48,190 nucleotides of DNA from Corynebacterium sp. HMSC074A01. GTDB lineage: Bacteria; Actinomycetota; Actinomycetes; Mycobacteriales; Mycobacteriaceae. A program made the translations under genes and the position numbers. How positions within the stretch are numbered: the stretch's first letter is position 1; every line of letters starts with the position of its first letter. The notes under the pieces are model-generated. The model was not told where the DNA came from. It made no database searches and worked only from the letters and a program-made list of their open reading frames with translations. Shown here in pieces: positions 7,647-15,276 of the stretch. The stretch lies in the NCBI RefSeq assembly GCF_001831515.1, contig NZ_KV825631.1, positions 1 to 48,190 on the forward strand, written 5' to 3'.

Positions 7647-9116
7647 TTACCCGTGCGCCATGTTGACGAAGCGGGAGTAGTGCAGCTGGTGCGCCACCGG
7701 AATCGTGTCGATCGGGCCGCCGCGGTGCTTCGCCACGATGATGTCCGCCTCGCCTGCGCGCTCGTCGTCGCGATCCTGCGAATCCGGGCGGTACAGCAGG
7801 AAAACCATGTCGGCGTCCTGCTCCAGCGAGCCGGACTCACGGAGGTCAGCGAGCTGCGGCTTCTTGTCAGTACGCGCCTCGGGCCCACGGTTGAGCTGCG
7901 AGATGGCAATCACGGGGACCTCGAGCTCCTTGGCCAGCAGCTTGAGGTGGCGGGAGAACTCCGAGACCTCCTGCTGGCGGGACTCGACCTTCTTGCCCGA
8001 GCTCATCAGCTGCAGGTAGTCCAGCACCACCAGGTCCAGGCCGTGCTGCTGCTTCAGCTTGCGCGCCTTGGAGCGGATTTCCATCATGGTGAGGTTCGGC
8101 GAATCGTCGATAAACAGCGGGGCGTCCTGGATCTCGCTGAGGCGCTGGGTGAGCTTCTCCCAATCACGCTCCTCCATGTTGCCTGAGCGCATGGAGGAGA
8201 GCTTGATCTCCGTTTCCGCCGAGAGCATGCGCATGATGATCTCGGAGGCGCTCATCTCCAGCGAAAAGATCACCGAGGTCTTGCCGTGCTGGATGGAGCA
8301 GGAGCGCATGAAGTCGAGCGCGAGCGTGGACTTACCCACGCCCGGCCGCGCCGCGATGATGACCATCTGGCCTGCGTGCAAGCCGTTCGTGAGGTTGTCC
8401 AGGTCGGTAAATCCGGTGGGCACGCCCTGCTCGAGGCCGCCGCCAGAAGCGATCTGCGTGAGCTCGTCGATAGTCGGCTTGAGCAGGTCGGAGAGCACCT
8501 TGTAGTCCTCGCCGCCGCCGCTGCGCGCGATGTTGAAGACTTCCTGCTGCGCGCGGTCGACCAGCGCCTCGACCTCCATGCCCTCGGCACCCTCGTAGCC
8601 GTACTGCACGACGCGGGTACCGGCGTTGACGAGCTGCCGTAGGAGAGACTTTTCCTCCACAATTTCCGCGTAGTAGCGAGCGTTTGCCGACGTCGGCACC
8701 TCCGAAATCAGCGTATGCAGATACGGCGCACCGCCCACCCGCTCCAACTGGTTCAGCCTGTCCAGGCGCCCGGCGACGATGAGGACGTCGATCTGGCTGC
8801 CGTCCGCAAAGAGATCGAGCACCGCCTGATAGATCAGCTGGTGGGAAGGGAAGTAGAAGTCTTCCTGCTGAAGGCTCTCCACCACGTCAAGGACGACCTC
8901 CTGGTTCAGCAGCATCGCGCCGAGCACGGAGCGCTCCGCCCGCTCGTCGTGCGGGGGCTGCCGGTACTCCTGCAGGTCGCCCCGCGCTTGACTGAAGTTG
9001 GACTTGGCTGGCTTCCGTGTGTTGGCGGCGTAGTCCCCAAAGTCGTCGAAGTCGTCCCGCGGCTCGGGCGGCAGGACGTAGTCGTCGTCAAAACCGTCGA
9101 GTGCATCTCCAGCCAT
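7647..9116 (-). CDS. dnaB: Replicative DNA helicase DnaB
   Basis: A 489-residue hexameric helicase. An acidic, probably disordered N-terminus (1-50) precedes the DnaB N-domain (about 55-160), followed by the RecA-like motor with Walker A ARPGVGKST (256-264) and Walker B VVLDYLQLM. It unwinds DNA at the replication fork. No intein interrupts the motor domain, unlike some actinobacterial DnaB genes. Shine-Dalgarno AAGGGG six bases before ATG. In many bacteria dnaB follows rplI directly; here recQ and the DUF222 gene lie between them, and dnaB has its own upstream region with DnaA boxes. Confidence 0.97.
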   Translation of the reverse strand: MAGDALDGFDDDYVLPPEPRDDFDDFGDYAANTRKPAKSNFSQARGDLQEYRQPPHDERAERSVLGAMLLNQEVVLDVVESLQQEDFYFPSHQLIYQAVLDLFADGSQIDVLIVAGRLDRLNQLERVGGAPYLHTLISEVPTSANARYYAEIVEEKSLLRQLVNAGTRVVQYGYEGAEGMEVEALVDRAQQEVFNIARSGGGEDYKVLSDLLKPTIDELTQIASGGGLEQGVPTGFTDLDNLTNGLHAGQMVIIAARPGVGKSTLALDFMRSCSIQHGKTSVIFSLEMSASEIIMRMLSAETEIKLSSMRSGNMEERDWEKLTQRLSEIQDAPLFIDDSPNLTMMEIRSKARKLKQQHGLDLVVLDYLQLMSSGKKVESRQQEVSEFSRHLKLLAKELEVPVIAISQLNRGPEARTDKKPQLADLRESGSLEQDADMVFLLYRPDSQDRDDERAGEADIIVAKHRGGPIDTIPVAHQLHYSRFVNMAHG

Positions 9117-9479
9117 GTGTTTCCCCTTAGATGTCGTTCCGGATATTTAGCGTACCCCGCGACACCTCTCCCCGGAAGTTATCCACAACCCCCTGTGGAC
9201 AACTTTGCGGTATTCCCAGGGGTTCGCCACACGGGTGTGGATAGGTTGTGGATAACCGTGTTCTCCGTCCTGCGCAAACACCTTATACGTACAGCTCAGC
9301 CCTGTTATATTCATTATCAATCCGTGGTTGAGAGTTGGGGAAAATGGCGCTCACCACCAGGTTTGACACTGGTGCGTTTACCGACTAGTAACCTGAAATT
9401 CGCCCGTGAGCAGGCATCTTTCCCCCACTTATCCACAGCAGCCAGGGGCGTGTTCGGGTGGTGCTATAGCGTGTGTGCC
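9117..9479. promoter_or_regulatory. dnaB-recQ intergenic region with DnaA-box cluster
   Basis: A 363-bp non-coding region between divergent dnaB and recQ. It holds TTATCCACA at 9179-9187 (+), 9247-9255 (-) and 9429-9437 (+), all perfect DnaA boxes. Two variants are TTGTCCACA at 9194-9202 (-) and CTATCCACA at 9236-9244 (-). A somewhat AT-richer stretch lies around 9281-9325. The first four boxes lie just upstream of dnaB and the last is 43 bases from the recQ start. No perfect TTATCCACA was found elsewhere in the window. Confidence 0.8.
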
Positions 9480-11543
9480 ATGAACGCTACCCGTGAATCC
9501 GCAAACCACCTTCTCCAGGGAATCGCTGGCCCCAACGCACAGTTGCGCGACGACCAGTGGTCCGCCATCGATGCACTTGTAAACCACCGCCGCCACATGC
9601 TGGTCGTGCAGCGCACCGGCTGGGGCAAGTCCGCCGTCTATTTCATCGCGGCGAAGCTGTTACGCGAAGCCGGCACAGGGCCGTCGATTATCGTCTCTCC
9701 CCTGCTCGCGCTCATGCGCAACCAAGTCGCGGCCGCCGAGCGCGCCGGTATTCGCGCAGCCACGATCCACTCCGCCAACGTCGCCGAGTGGGAGCAGATC
9801 GAGGCAAACCTCCATTCCCTGGACGTACTCCTGATTAGCCCTGAGCGCCTCAACTCCCCCGGCTTCCGCGAAGAGGTGCTGCCGAACCTTCACGCGCACG
9901 TAGGCATGCTCGTGGTGGACGAGGCCCACTGCATCTCGGATTGGGGTCACGACTTCCGCCCCGATTACCGCCGCATCGCCCGCCTGATCGAGGATCTGCC
10001 TGCGGACACGCCCGTGTTGGCCACCACCGCGACGGCGAACAACCGGGTCGTCGAGGACATCCTCAGCCAGCTCGGCGAGCACACGGGAGTGTTGCGCGGC
10101 GGTCTCGACCGCCAGTCTCTCGCACTTAGCGTCTGCCAGCTTGACGACGCCACGCAGCGCCCCGCCTGGATCGCCGAATACCTCAGCCACACCGAAGGCT
10201 CCGGCATTATCTACTGCCTCACCGTCGCCGCCGCGCACGACCTGGCCGAGGCACTGCAGGCGTCCGGATTCGCGGTCGCCGCCTACAGCGGGCGCACCGA
10301 GGCGGAGGAACGCGAGAGACTGGAGCAGGCGCTGCTTACCAACGAGCTCAAGGCCCTGGTTGCCACGAGCGCGCTCGGCATGGGCTTTGACAAGCCAGAT
10401 CTTGCCTTCGTCGTGCACATGGGCGCACCCAGCTCGCCGGTCTCCTACTACCAGCAGATCGGCCGCGCTGGCCGCGCCACCGACCACGCTGAGGTCGTCC
10501 TGCTCCCCGGCCCGGAGGACGAGCGGATCTGGCAGTATTTCGCATCCGTGTCCATGCCGGAGGAACCAGTGGTGCGCCAGCTGCTCGCCGGGCTCGGCAG
10601 CGAGCCGATCTCAACGCAGCGGCTGGAGAACGTCGTCGACCTGTCCCGCTCGCGCATTGAGCAGGCCCTCAAGGTCCTCGACGTCGAGGGCGCAGTCCGC
10701 CGCGTCAAGGGCGGCTGGGTGGCAACCGGCGCGCCGTGGAGCTACGACCACGCCCGCTACGACGGACTCGCACAGGCCCGCGAGCGGGAGCAGGCGCTCA
10801 TGCTGGAATACGAAAGCACTCAAGACTGCCGCATGGCGTTTCTGCGGCGCGAACTCGACGACCCAACGCTCGACGGCACCCCCTGCGGCCGCTGCGACAA
10901 CTGCACCGGGAGTGCGCTGCCGACCACGGTGGATGGGGAGCTCGTGGCGTCGATAAGCGCCCAGCTCAGCGCGCCCGGAGTGGCGCTGCCCGCGCGCAAG
11001 ATGTGGCCGACTGGCTCCGCGCGGCGCGGAAAGATCAAAGGCCTGCTGCCTGGCAAGGCGCTGGGCAGGCTTAACGACGTCACACGCGGCCCCGCCCTCA
11101 CCACACTGCTCCGAGACAATACGTACCGCCCCCTGCCCGCGCCGCGGTGGCGCGAGGACGAGTGGGTGCGGCAAGTCGTGGAGATGCTGGCGGCGTGGGA
11201 GTGGAGTGAGCGGCCCAGATGCGTCGTGGTGCTCGGCGACGCAGATGCGGCGCGGACCGAGATGCTCAGCGCGCTTGGAAAGACGGTTGCGGAAGTTGGG
11301 CGGATGGACTTTGGCGGCACGATTGCGTTATCCGGACCTAAGGTCACTGCGAAGAACTCGGCGTTTCGCGTCAACGCGCTCGATCAGCATTTCGATTTCC
11401 GCGGTGTGGAGGTGCGCGAGGGGCCGGTCTTACTTTTGGCCGGAGTGGTGGACTCCGGCTGGTCGGTGACGGTTGCGGGGGCGGACTTGGCTGCTACGAG
11501 CGGTTTCGAGGTGCTGCCTTTTGCTTTCGCAAGTACGGGCTAA
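9480..11543 (+). CDS. RecQ-like DEAH-box ATP-dependent DNA helicase
   Basis: A 687-residue SF2 helicase from the ATG at 9480; the reading frame is open much further upstream, but through the DnaA boxes and antisense to dnaB. Motif I is QRTGWGKS (44-51), motif II DEAH (147-150) followed by the RecQ-typical CISDWGHDFRPDY, and motif VI is QQIGRAGRA. Four cysteines after the motor (DCRMAF, then CGRCDNC) match the RecQ zinc site. There is no HRDC domain; the last 180 residues instead resemble a phosphoribosyltransferase-like fold (VLLLAGVVDSGWS). No Shine-Dalgarno: -10 box TAGCGT (9467-9472) lies seven bases before ATG, so the mRNA is probably leaderless. It should act in recombination and repair. 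Confidence 0.9.
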   Translation: MNATRESANHLLQGIAGPNAQLRDDQWSAIDALVNHRRHMLVVQRTGWGKSAVYFIAAKLLREAGTGPSIIVSPLLALMRNQVAAAERAGIRAATIHSANVAEWEQIEANLHSLDVLLISPERLNSPGFREEVLPNLHAHVGMLVVDEAHCISDWGHDFRPDYRRIARLIEDLPADTPVLATTATANNRVVEDILSQLGEHTGVLRGGLDRQSLALSVCQLDDATQRPAWIAEYLSHTEGSGIIYCLTVAAAHDLAEALQASGFAVAAYSGRTEAEERERLEQALLTNELKALVATSALGMGFDKPDLAFVVHMGAPSSPVSYYQQIGRAGRATDHAEVVLLPGPEDERIWQYFASVSMPEEPVVRQLLAGLGSEPISTQRLENVVDLSRSRIEQALKVLDVEGAVRRVKGGWVATGAPWSYDHARYDGLAQAREREQALMLEYESTQDCRMAFLRRELDDPTLDGTPCGRCDNCTGSALPTTVDGELVASISAQLSAPGVALPARKMWPTGSARRGKIKGLLPGKALGRLNDVTRGPALTTLLRDNTYRPLPAPRWREDEWVRQVVEMLAAWEWSERPRCVVVLGDADAARTEMLSALGKTVAEVGRMDFGGTIALSGPKVTAKNSAFRVNALDQHFDFRGVEVREGPVLLLAGVVDSGWSVTVAGADLAATSGFEVLPFAFASTG
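10948..10958 (+). repeat. CGTCGATAAGC iterated word, copy 7
   Basis: Exact copy in the recQ-like gene, read as Ser-Ile-Ser with the rare codon ATA. Confidence 0.85.
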
Positions 11544-11550
11544 ATTGTTC

Positions 11551-11600
11551 TGTAACAATATGGTTACAGGTGTAGCGCTCGTTTGTGTGTTCGGTATAAT
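11551..11600 (+). promoter_or_regulatory. Promoter and inverted repeat upstream of the DUF222/HNH gene
   Basis: A perfect -10 box TATAAT is at 11595-11600, 37 bases before the gene, with no clear -35. Just upstream, TGTAAC (11551-11556) and GTTACA (11563-11568) form a 6-bp inverted repeat with a six-base spacer that could bind a regulator. Confidence 0.45.
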
Positions 11601-11636
11601 TGTCGGCAACGGAAAGTTTAGAAAGGAGGAAGCCCC

Positions 11637-13148
11637 ATGTCCCGCACAACCACGCAGACGAGCACAGAGACACACACGCCGGCCGCGCTGCACAAGCATT
11701 TTCGCTGCCAGAACGCGAGTGATCCGCGCGCGAAGCTTTCGCAGCAGATGCGGGACACGGAGTTCGCCCTCTACAGCCCTTACACCGAGATGCCGCTGCA
11801 GGACTTCGACCTGGAGGTGGAAGAGCTCGCCTCCACCACCGATCGCCCCAAGCACGAGATCAGCGCGGCGATCTTCGCATACAACCGGCTCCGCCTCCTT
11901 CCCCTTCTGCGCAAGATGCAGGAAGAGACCCGGCTTTTGTCCGTCCACACCCTCGTCGGCATTGATTCCGCGCTGATGAAGGTGGGCGCGGAAGCGGACG
12001 AGGAGACTTGGGCTGCCTTTGACGAGATGCTGGTCAAGCTCTTCCGCCCCAAGCGCGCCAACCAGCCCCTGCCCAGCCGCGCGACTATTGTGCGCCGGAT
12101 CCGCACGCTGATTGCCAAGCTGGACGTCGGCCTGAACTACGACCCGGTCAAGCGCAAGAAGCGGGAGGACGCGCACAACCACCGCTCACGCGCCGTCGAT
12201 TTCAGCGACTTTGAGCGCAATGGCGTCGAGCTCGGCTCGCTCCAGCTCACCACCGACAACACCACCATGGCCGTCGTGCGCGCCAGCCTGAAGGCCACGG
12301 CCCGCGAGCACAAGCTCTCCCTGGCCGATACCGCGATCAAGCTGCTGACCGGCGACATAGAGCCGACCGCAAAAGTACACCTTCACGTCTACGCGCCCGC
12401 GGGCAAGGACGGCGCGCGGGAGGAAGGCACGCCCGTCTTCATCCCCGGCATCGGCTGGACGAACGCACTGGACACCAAGGAGTTCGAGGACCTGTGCGAC
12501 GCGACTCCGCCCACGGTGCACAACCTGGACGAAGTAGCCAAGACCGTCACGGACAGTTACACCCCAACACAGGAGATGAAGCACTACGCGCACGCCAGGG
12601 ATGGGCACTGTATCTTCCCGGGCTGCACACGGCCCGCCGCGGCCTGCCAACTCGACCACCGAATCCCCTTCGACCGCGGCGGGAAAACCACACCCCACAA
12701 CCTTTTCTGCCTTTGTGCTCATCACCACAACATCAAGACCGACAAGCGTGCGTTCTACATCTCCGACCCCGTCACCGGCGACATCGTCTGGCTGCTGGAC
12801 AACGGCACGTACCTGTTGTCGCGCCACGAAGGCCCGCTTTTCGACGAGATCACGCCCACCACGCCCCGTTGGCGCAGCTCCCTCGAAGCGGCAGCCAAGA
12901 ACCGAGACACGGTCGCTGAGTTCAACGCCCGCATCCACCGACTCCTCGACGAGTACGACACCCACGGGGACTACTACCGCTGCCTCGCCGAGATCCAAGT
13001 CCTCGAGCGCCGCTTCAAACTGCATTCCGACTTCGCCCCCGAGCCACCAGAGGTCGAACCGGTGCACATCCCCGAAGAACCAGACCCGGATCCGTTCCCC
13101 GACCCCGAGCCGCTGGCCAAGCACAACCCCTTTCCCCCGACCGAATAG
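11637..13148 (+). CDS. DUF222 and HNH-endonuclease domain protein
   Basis: A 503-residue protein of the actinobacterial DUF222 plus HNH type (13E12-repeat-like). The N-terminal 280 residues are helical. The HNH motif follows around residues 325-365: a zinc-type Cys in PGCTRP, then LDHRIPF, then PHNLFCLCAHHH. The C-terminus ends in a Pro/Glu/Asp-rich tail. A strong Shine-Dalgarno AAAGGAGG precedes ATG. These proteins occur in many copies in actinobacterial genomes; nuclease activity is inferred from the motif and the biological role is unclear. Nothing around it suggests an intron or phage. Confidence 0.9.
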   Translation: MSRTTTQTSTETHTPAALHKHFRCQNASDPRAKLSQQMRDTEFALYSPYTEMPLQDFDLEVEELASTTDRPKHEISAAIFAYNRLRLLPLLRKMQEETRLLSVHTLVGIDSALMKVGAEADEETWAAFDEMLVKLFRPKRANQPLPSRATIVRRIRTLIAKLDVGLNYDPVKRKKREDAHNHRSRAVDFSDFERNGVELGSLQLTTDNTTMAVVRASLKATAREHKLSLADTAIKLLTGDIEPTAKVHLHVYAPAGKDGAREEGTPVFIPGIGWTNALDTKEFEDLCDATPPTVHNLDEVAKTVTDSYTPTQEMKHYAHARDGHCIFPGCTRPAAACQLDHRIPFDRGGKTTPHNLFCLCAHHHNIKTDKRAFYISDPVTGDIVWLLDNGTYLLSRHEGPLFDEITPTTPRWRSSLEAAAKNRDTVAEFNARIHRLLDEYDTHGDYYRCLAEIQVLERRFKLHSDFAPEPPEVEPVHIPEEPDPDPFPDPEPLAKHNPFPPTE

Positions 13149-13154
13149 CAAAAA

Positions 13155-13187
13155 GCACGGACCCCCTCCTCACAAGGGGATCCGCGC
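13155..13187 (-). terminator. Intrinsic terminator of the rpsF-ssb-rplI operon
   Basis: A hairpin pairs GCACGGA-CCCC with GGGG-ATCCGCGC, with two mismatches and a nine-base loop. On the minus strand it is followed by a run of five T, so it ends transcription coming from rplI. It also lies just after the convergent DUF222/HNH gene and may act on both. Confidence 0.8.
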
Positions 13188-13226
13188 TTGAAGTGCTGTT
13201 GTCGCTCGTCGAAAAGCGTAAAGCGT

Positions 13227-13679
13227 TTACGCTGCGACGACCTCGAAGTTAATCTTGCCTTCCACATCGTCGTGGAGGTTGACCTTGACCTGGTAGCCGC
13301 CGGTCTTCTTCACAAGACCCTTCGGCACGTTGATGCGACGCTTATCCAGGGACGGGCCGCCAGCCGCCTTCACAGCGGAAGCGATCTCCGCCGCGGTGAC
13401 AGAACCGAACAGCTTGCCGCTGTCGGAAGTGCGCACGGCAACCTTCACACCAGTGAGCTGGTCGAGCTGATCGCGCAGCTCCTTCGCGTGGTCCAGATCG
13501 CGGACCTCGCGGTCAGCCTGCACGCGCTTAATGTCTTCAATCTGCTTCTCTGCGCCACGGGTAGCCGGGATAGCCAGGCCGCGCGGGAGCAGGAAGTTAC
13601 GTCCGTAGCCGTCCTTGACCTCGACGATTTCGCCGGGCTCGCCAAGTTTCTCAACGGCAGCGGTGAGGATCAGCTTCAT
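13227..13679 (-). CDS. rplI: 50S ribosomal protein L9
   Basis: A 150-residue L9. The N-terminal domain with MKLILTAAVEKLGEPGE and the GYGRNFLLPRGLA signature is joined by a long helix to the C-terminal domain, the normal length for the family. It binds 23S rRNA and limits frameshifting. Shine-Dalgarno AAGGAAGG before ATG. It is the last gene of rpsF - ssb - rplI and is followed by the terminator at 13155-13187. rpsR is not in this operon. Confidence 0.98.
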   Translation of the reverse strand: MKLILTAAVEKLGEPGEIVEVKDGYGRNFLLPRGLAIPATRGAEKQIEDIKRVQADREVRDLDHAKELRDQLDQLTGVKVAVRTSDSGKLFGSVTAAEIASAVKAAGGPSLDKRRINVPKGLVKKTGGYQVKVNLHDDVEGKINFEVVAA

Positions 13680-13732
13680 GAATCCTAACCTTCCTTATGA
13701 TGAAAAATGATTGTGTGGGTTAAAACAACGTT

Positions 13733-14269
13733 TTAGAACGGGGGCTCATCATCCATCCCGCCGAAACCACCAGCTGGTGGGGCGGAGTTCCACGGATCAT
13801 TCGCCGGCTGCGATTGCTGCTGAGGTGCCTGTTGCTGCTGCGGCGGTGCCGACTGCTGCTGTTGGAAGCCTTGCGACGGACGCGGCTGCCCACCACCCTC
13901 ACGTGGCGTGCGGCTCACATTCGCCGTGGCAAACTTCAGCGAAGGCCCGACCTCATCAACTTCAACCTCAAAAACCGTGCGGTTTTCCCCCTCGCGGGTC
14001 TGGTAAGAACGCTGCCGCAGGCGACCTTGCACGATCACGCGCATGCCCTTCGTCAGGGACTCCGCGACGTTCTCGGCCATCTGCCGCCAGCAGTTGCACG
14101 TCAGGAACAACGCCTCGCCGTCCTCGAACTGGTTGGTCTCCCGGTTGTACGAACGGGGCGTCGACGCAATGCGGAAGTTCGCCACTGCGGCGCCACTCGG
14201 GATGAAACGCAGCTCTGGGTCAGCAACGAGGTTGCCAACGACGGTGATCGGTGTTTCGTTCTGTGCCAT
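13733..14269 (-). CDS. ssb: Single-stranded DNA-binding protein
   Basis: A 178-residue SSB. Residues 1-112 are the OB fold, starting with [16 protein letters not shown] Gln- and Pro-rich flexible linker follows, and the acidic tip GGMDDEPPF is the partner-binding tail. It coats single-stranded DNA during replication and repair. Shine-Dalgarno TAGGAG seven bases before ATG. It lies between rpsF and rplI, 48 and 53 bases from them. The linker codons are repetitive (CAG and CAA runs), which explains several spurious frames there. Confidence 0.98.
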   Translation of the reverse strand: MAQNETPITVVGNLVADPELRFIPSGAAVANFRIASTPRSYNRETNQFEDGEALFLTCNCWRQMAENVAESLTKGMRVIVQGRLRQRSYQTREGENRTVFEVEVDEVGPSLKFATANVSRTPREGGGQPRPSQGFQQQQSAPPQQQQAPQQQSQPANDPWNSAPPAGGFGGMDDEPPF

Positions 14270-14317
14270 GCTCTTCTCCTACCAGGTGGAATACGTTCGG
14301 CTTGAGCCTACCGGTTC

Positions 14318-14605
14318 CTACTTGTCGGTGCGCAGCACCTTGGTACGCACAACGTTGTCGTTCAGGTTCAGCACGCGGTCGAGCTCCTTGACCGTGTCAG
14401 CCTCGCACTCGAGGTTCACAACGGCGTAGATGCCCTCTTCCTTCTTGTCGATCGGGTATGCAAGGCGCTTCTTGCCCCACACATCAACCTTTTCCACCTT
14501 GCCGTTTTCCTTACGGACAACTTCCAAGAACTTGTCCAGGGACGGGGCAACGGTGCGCTCATCCTGCTTAGAATCCAGAATGATCATTACTTCGTAGTGA
14601 CGCAC
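14318..14605 (-). CDS. rpsF: 30S ribosomal protein S6
   Basis: A 95-residue S6, beginning [11 protein letters not shown] after the initiator. I choose the GTG at 14605: AGGAGG (complement of 14617-14622) lies 11 bases upstream, and this gives the normal corynebacterial length. The ATG codons further upstream (14617 and 14614) fall on or next to that ribosome-binding site. It is the first gene of rpsF - ssb - rplI. In other bacteria S6 binds with S18 to the small-subunit platform; rpsR is not here. Confidence 0.97.
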   Translation of the reverse strand: MRHYEVMIILDSKQDERTVAPSLDKFLEVVRKENGKVEKVDVWGKKRLAYPIDKKEEGIYAVVNLECEADTVKELDRVLNLNDNVVRTKVLRTDK

Positions 14606-14731
14606 GGACCTCATCACCTCCTATGGTCTAGTAATTTCAGTTTCGGCCGCCACGCTCGTCGCAGCGGCAGGAGGGTCGTTGCGTCAAGCAACTTGTCCAG
14701 GGTACCCCACCCAATCCCGCAGGCCAAATGG

Positions 14732-15070
14732 CTAGCGGTCGGCCTCGAGGACCATCCCATCAGGCGTGATGTCGACATCGATGCCATTAAACTCGAGCTC
14801 AAAGTGCCCGTCATCAAACTCGATCTCGGCGCGGCCATCGTGCGCCGCATCGAGCACCCCCTGAATGTCAGCCTCGGAGAGGTTGTCCTCGGCCATGTCA
14901 GACTTCGCCTCGTCGCTGTAGCCGCTTATCGACGCCGGCAGCTCGGCAGTGGCTTCTGTCTGCTCCGCAGTCACTGTTGTTTCAGAAACTTCAATCTCTT
15001 CGCTCGCACCGCAAGCGGCAAGTGCCCCGGCGAGCGCGACGGTCGTGGTCAAAGTAGTGAGTCGGTGCAT
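14732..15070 (-). CDS. Secreted lipoprotein of unknown function
   Basis: A 112-residue protein with a signal peptide and lipobox (LAGALAAC), so it should be lipid-anchored outside the membrane. The mature part is small and very acidic (many Glu and Asp, for example EIEFDDGHFELEFNG). I recognise no family. Start ATG 15070: no Shine-Dalgarno, but the -10 box TACGGT (15078-15083 on the minus strand) is exactly seven bases upstream, so it is probably leaderless. An in-frame GTG at 15079 would overlap that box. One CGTCGATAAGC copy lies inside, with a rare ATA codon. Confidence 0.8.
   Translation of the reverse strand: MHRLTTLTTTVALAGALAACGASEEIEVSETTVTAEQTEATAELPASISGYSDEAKSDMAEDNLSEADIQGVLDAAHDGRAEIEFDDGHFELEFNGIDVDITPDGMVLEADR
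14934..14944 (-). repeat. CGTCGATAAGC iterated word, copy 8
   Basis: Exact copy in the lipoprotein gene, read as Ser-Ile-Ser with ATA. Confidence 0.85.
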
Positions 15071-15084
15071 GCGCCCCACCGTAC

Positions 15085-15276
15085 CTAGCTCGGCCCCGGC
15101 ACCGCCACGAATACTGCAAGAAAAACCGGGATAATTGTGATGAAGACAAACGCCGCGATACCGAAGCCAAGAGCAAGCATCGGGCGCTGCATTTTCGCCA
15201 TCGCCCAGAACGCGGCGGCGATTAGGCAGAAGCCGATTGCAATTGAGCCGATGCCGACGACTGTTGCTGTGCCCAC
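15085..15276 (-). CDS. Small two-helix membrane protein
   Basis: A 63-residue protein with two hydrophobic segments, separated by a short loop (AKMQRP), and little else. The GTG at 15276 is chosen because AGGAGG sits seven bases upstream. The gene starts inside the 3' end of the GT87 gene (55-base overlap), so it is translationally linked to it. Its function is unknown; it may be an accessory subunit of the glycosyltransferase. Confidence 0.65.
   Translation of the reverse strand: MGTATVVGIGSIAIGFCLIAAAFWAMAKMQRPMLALGFGIAAFVFITIIPVFLAVFVAVPGPS

Noticed and set aside
7647..9116. Intein in dnaB
   Set aside because: The motor domain is continuous at 489 residues, without intein splice motifs.
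8715..9479. N-terminal extension of the recQ-like frame
   Set aside because: It runs antisense to dnaB and through the DnaA boxes; the helicase domain begins at 9480.
9117..9479. This region as the chromosomal oriC
   Set aside because: dnaA, dnaN and rpmH are absent; five boxes and little AT-rich DNA are not enough to claim the main origin.
12186..13151. A 321-residue open frame opposite the DUF222/HNH gene
   Set aside because: Val/Gly/Arg-rich shadow; the plus-strand gene has a strong ribosome-binding site and an HNH motif.
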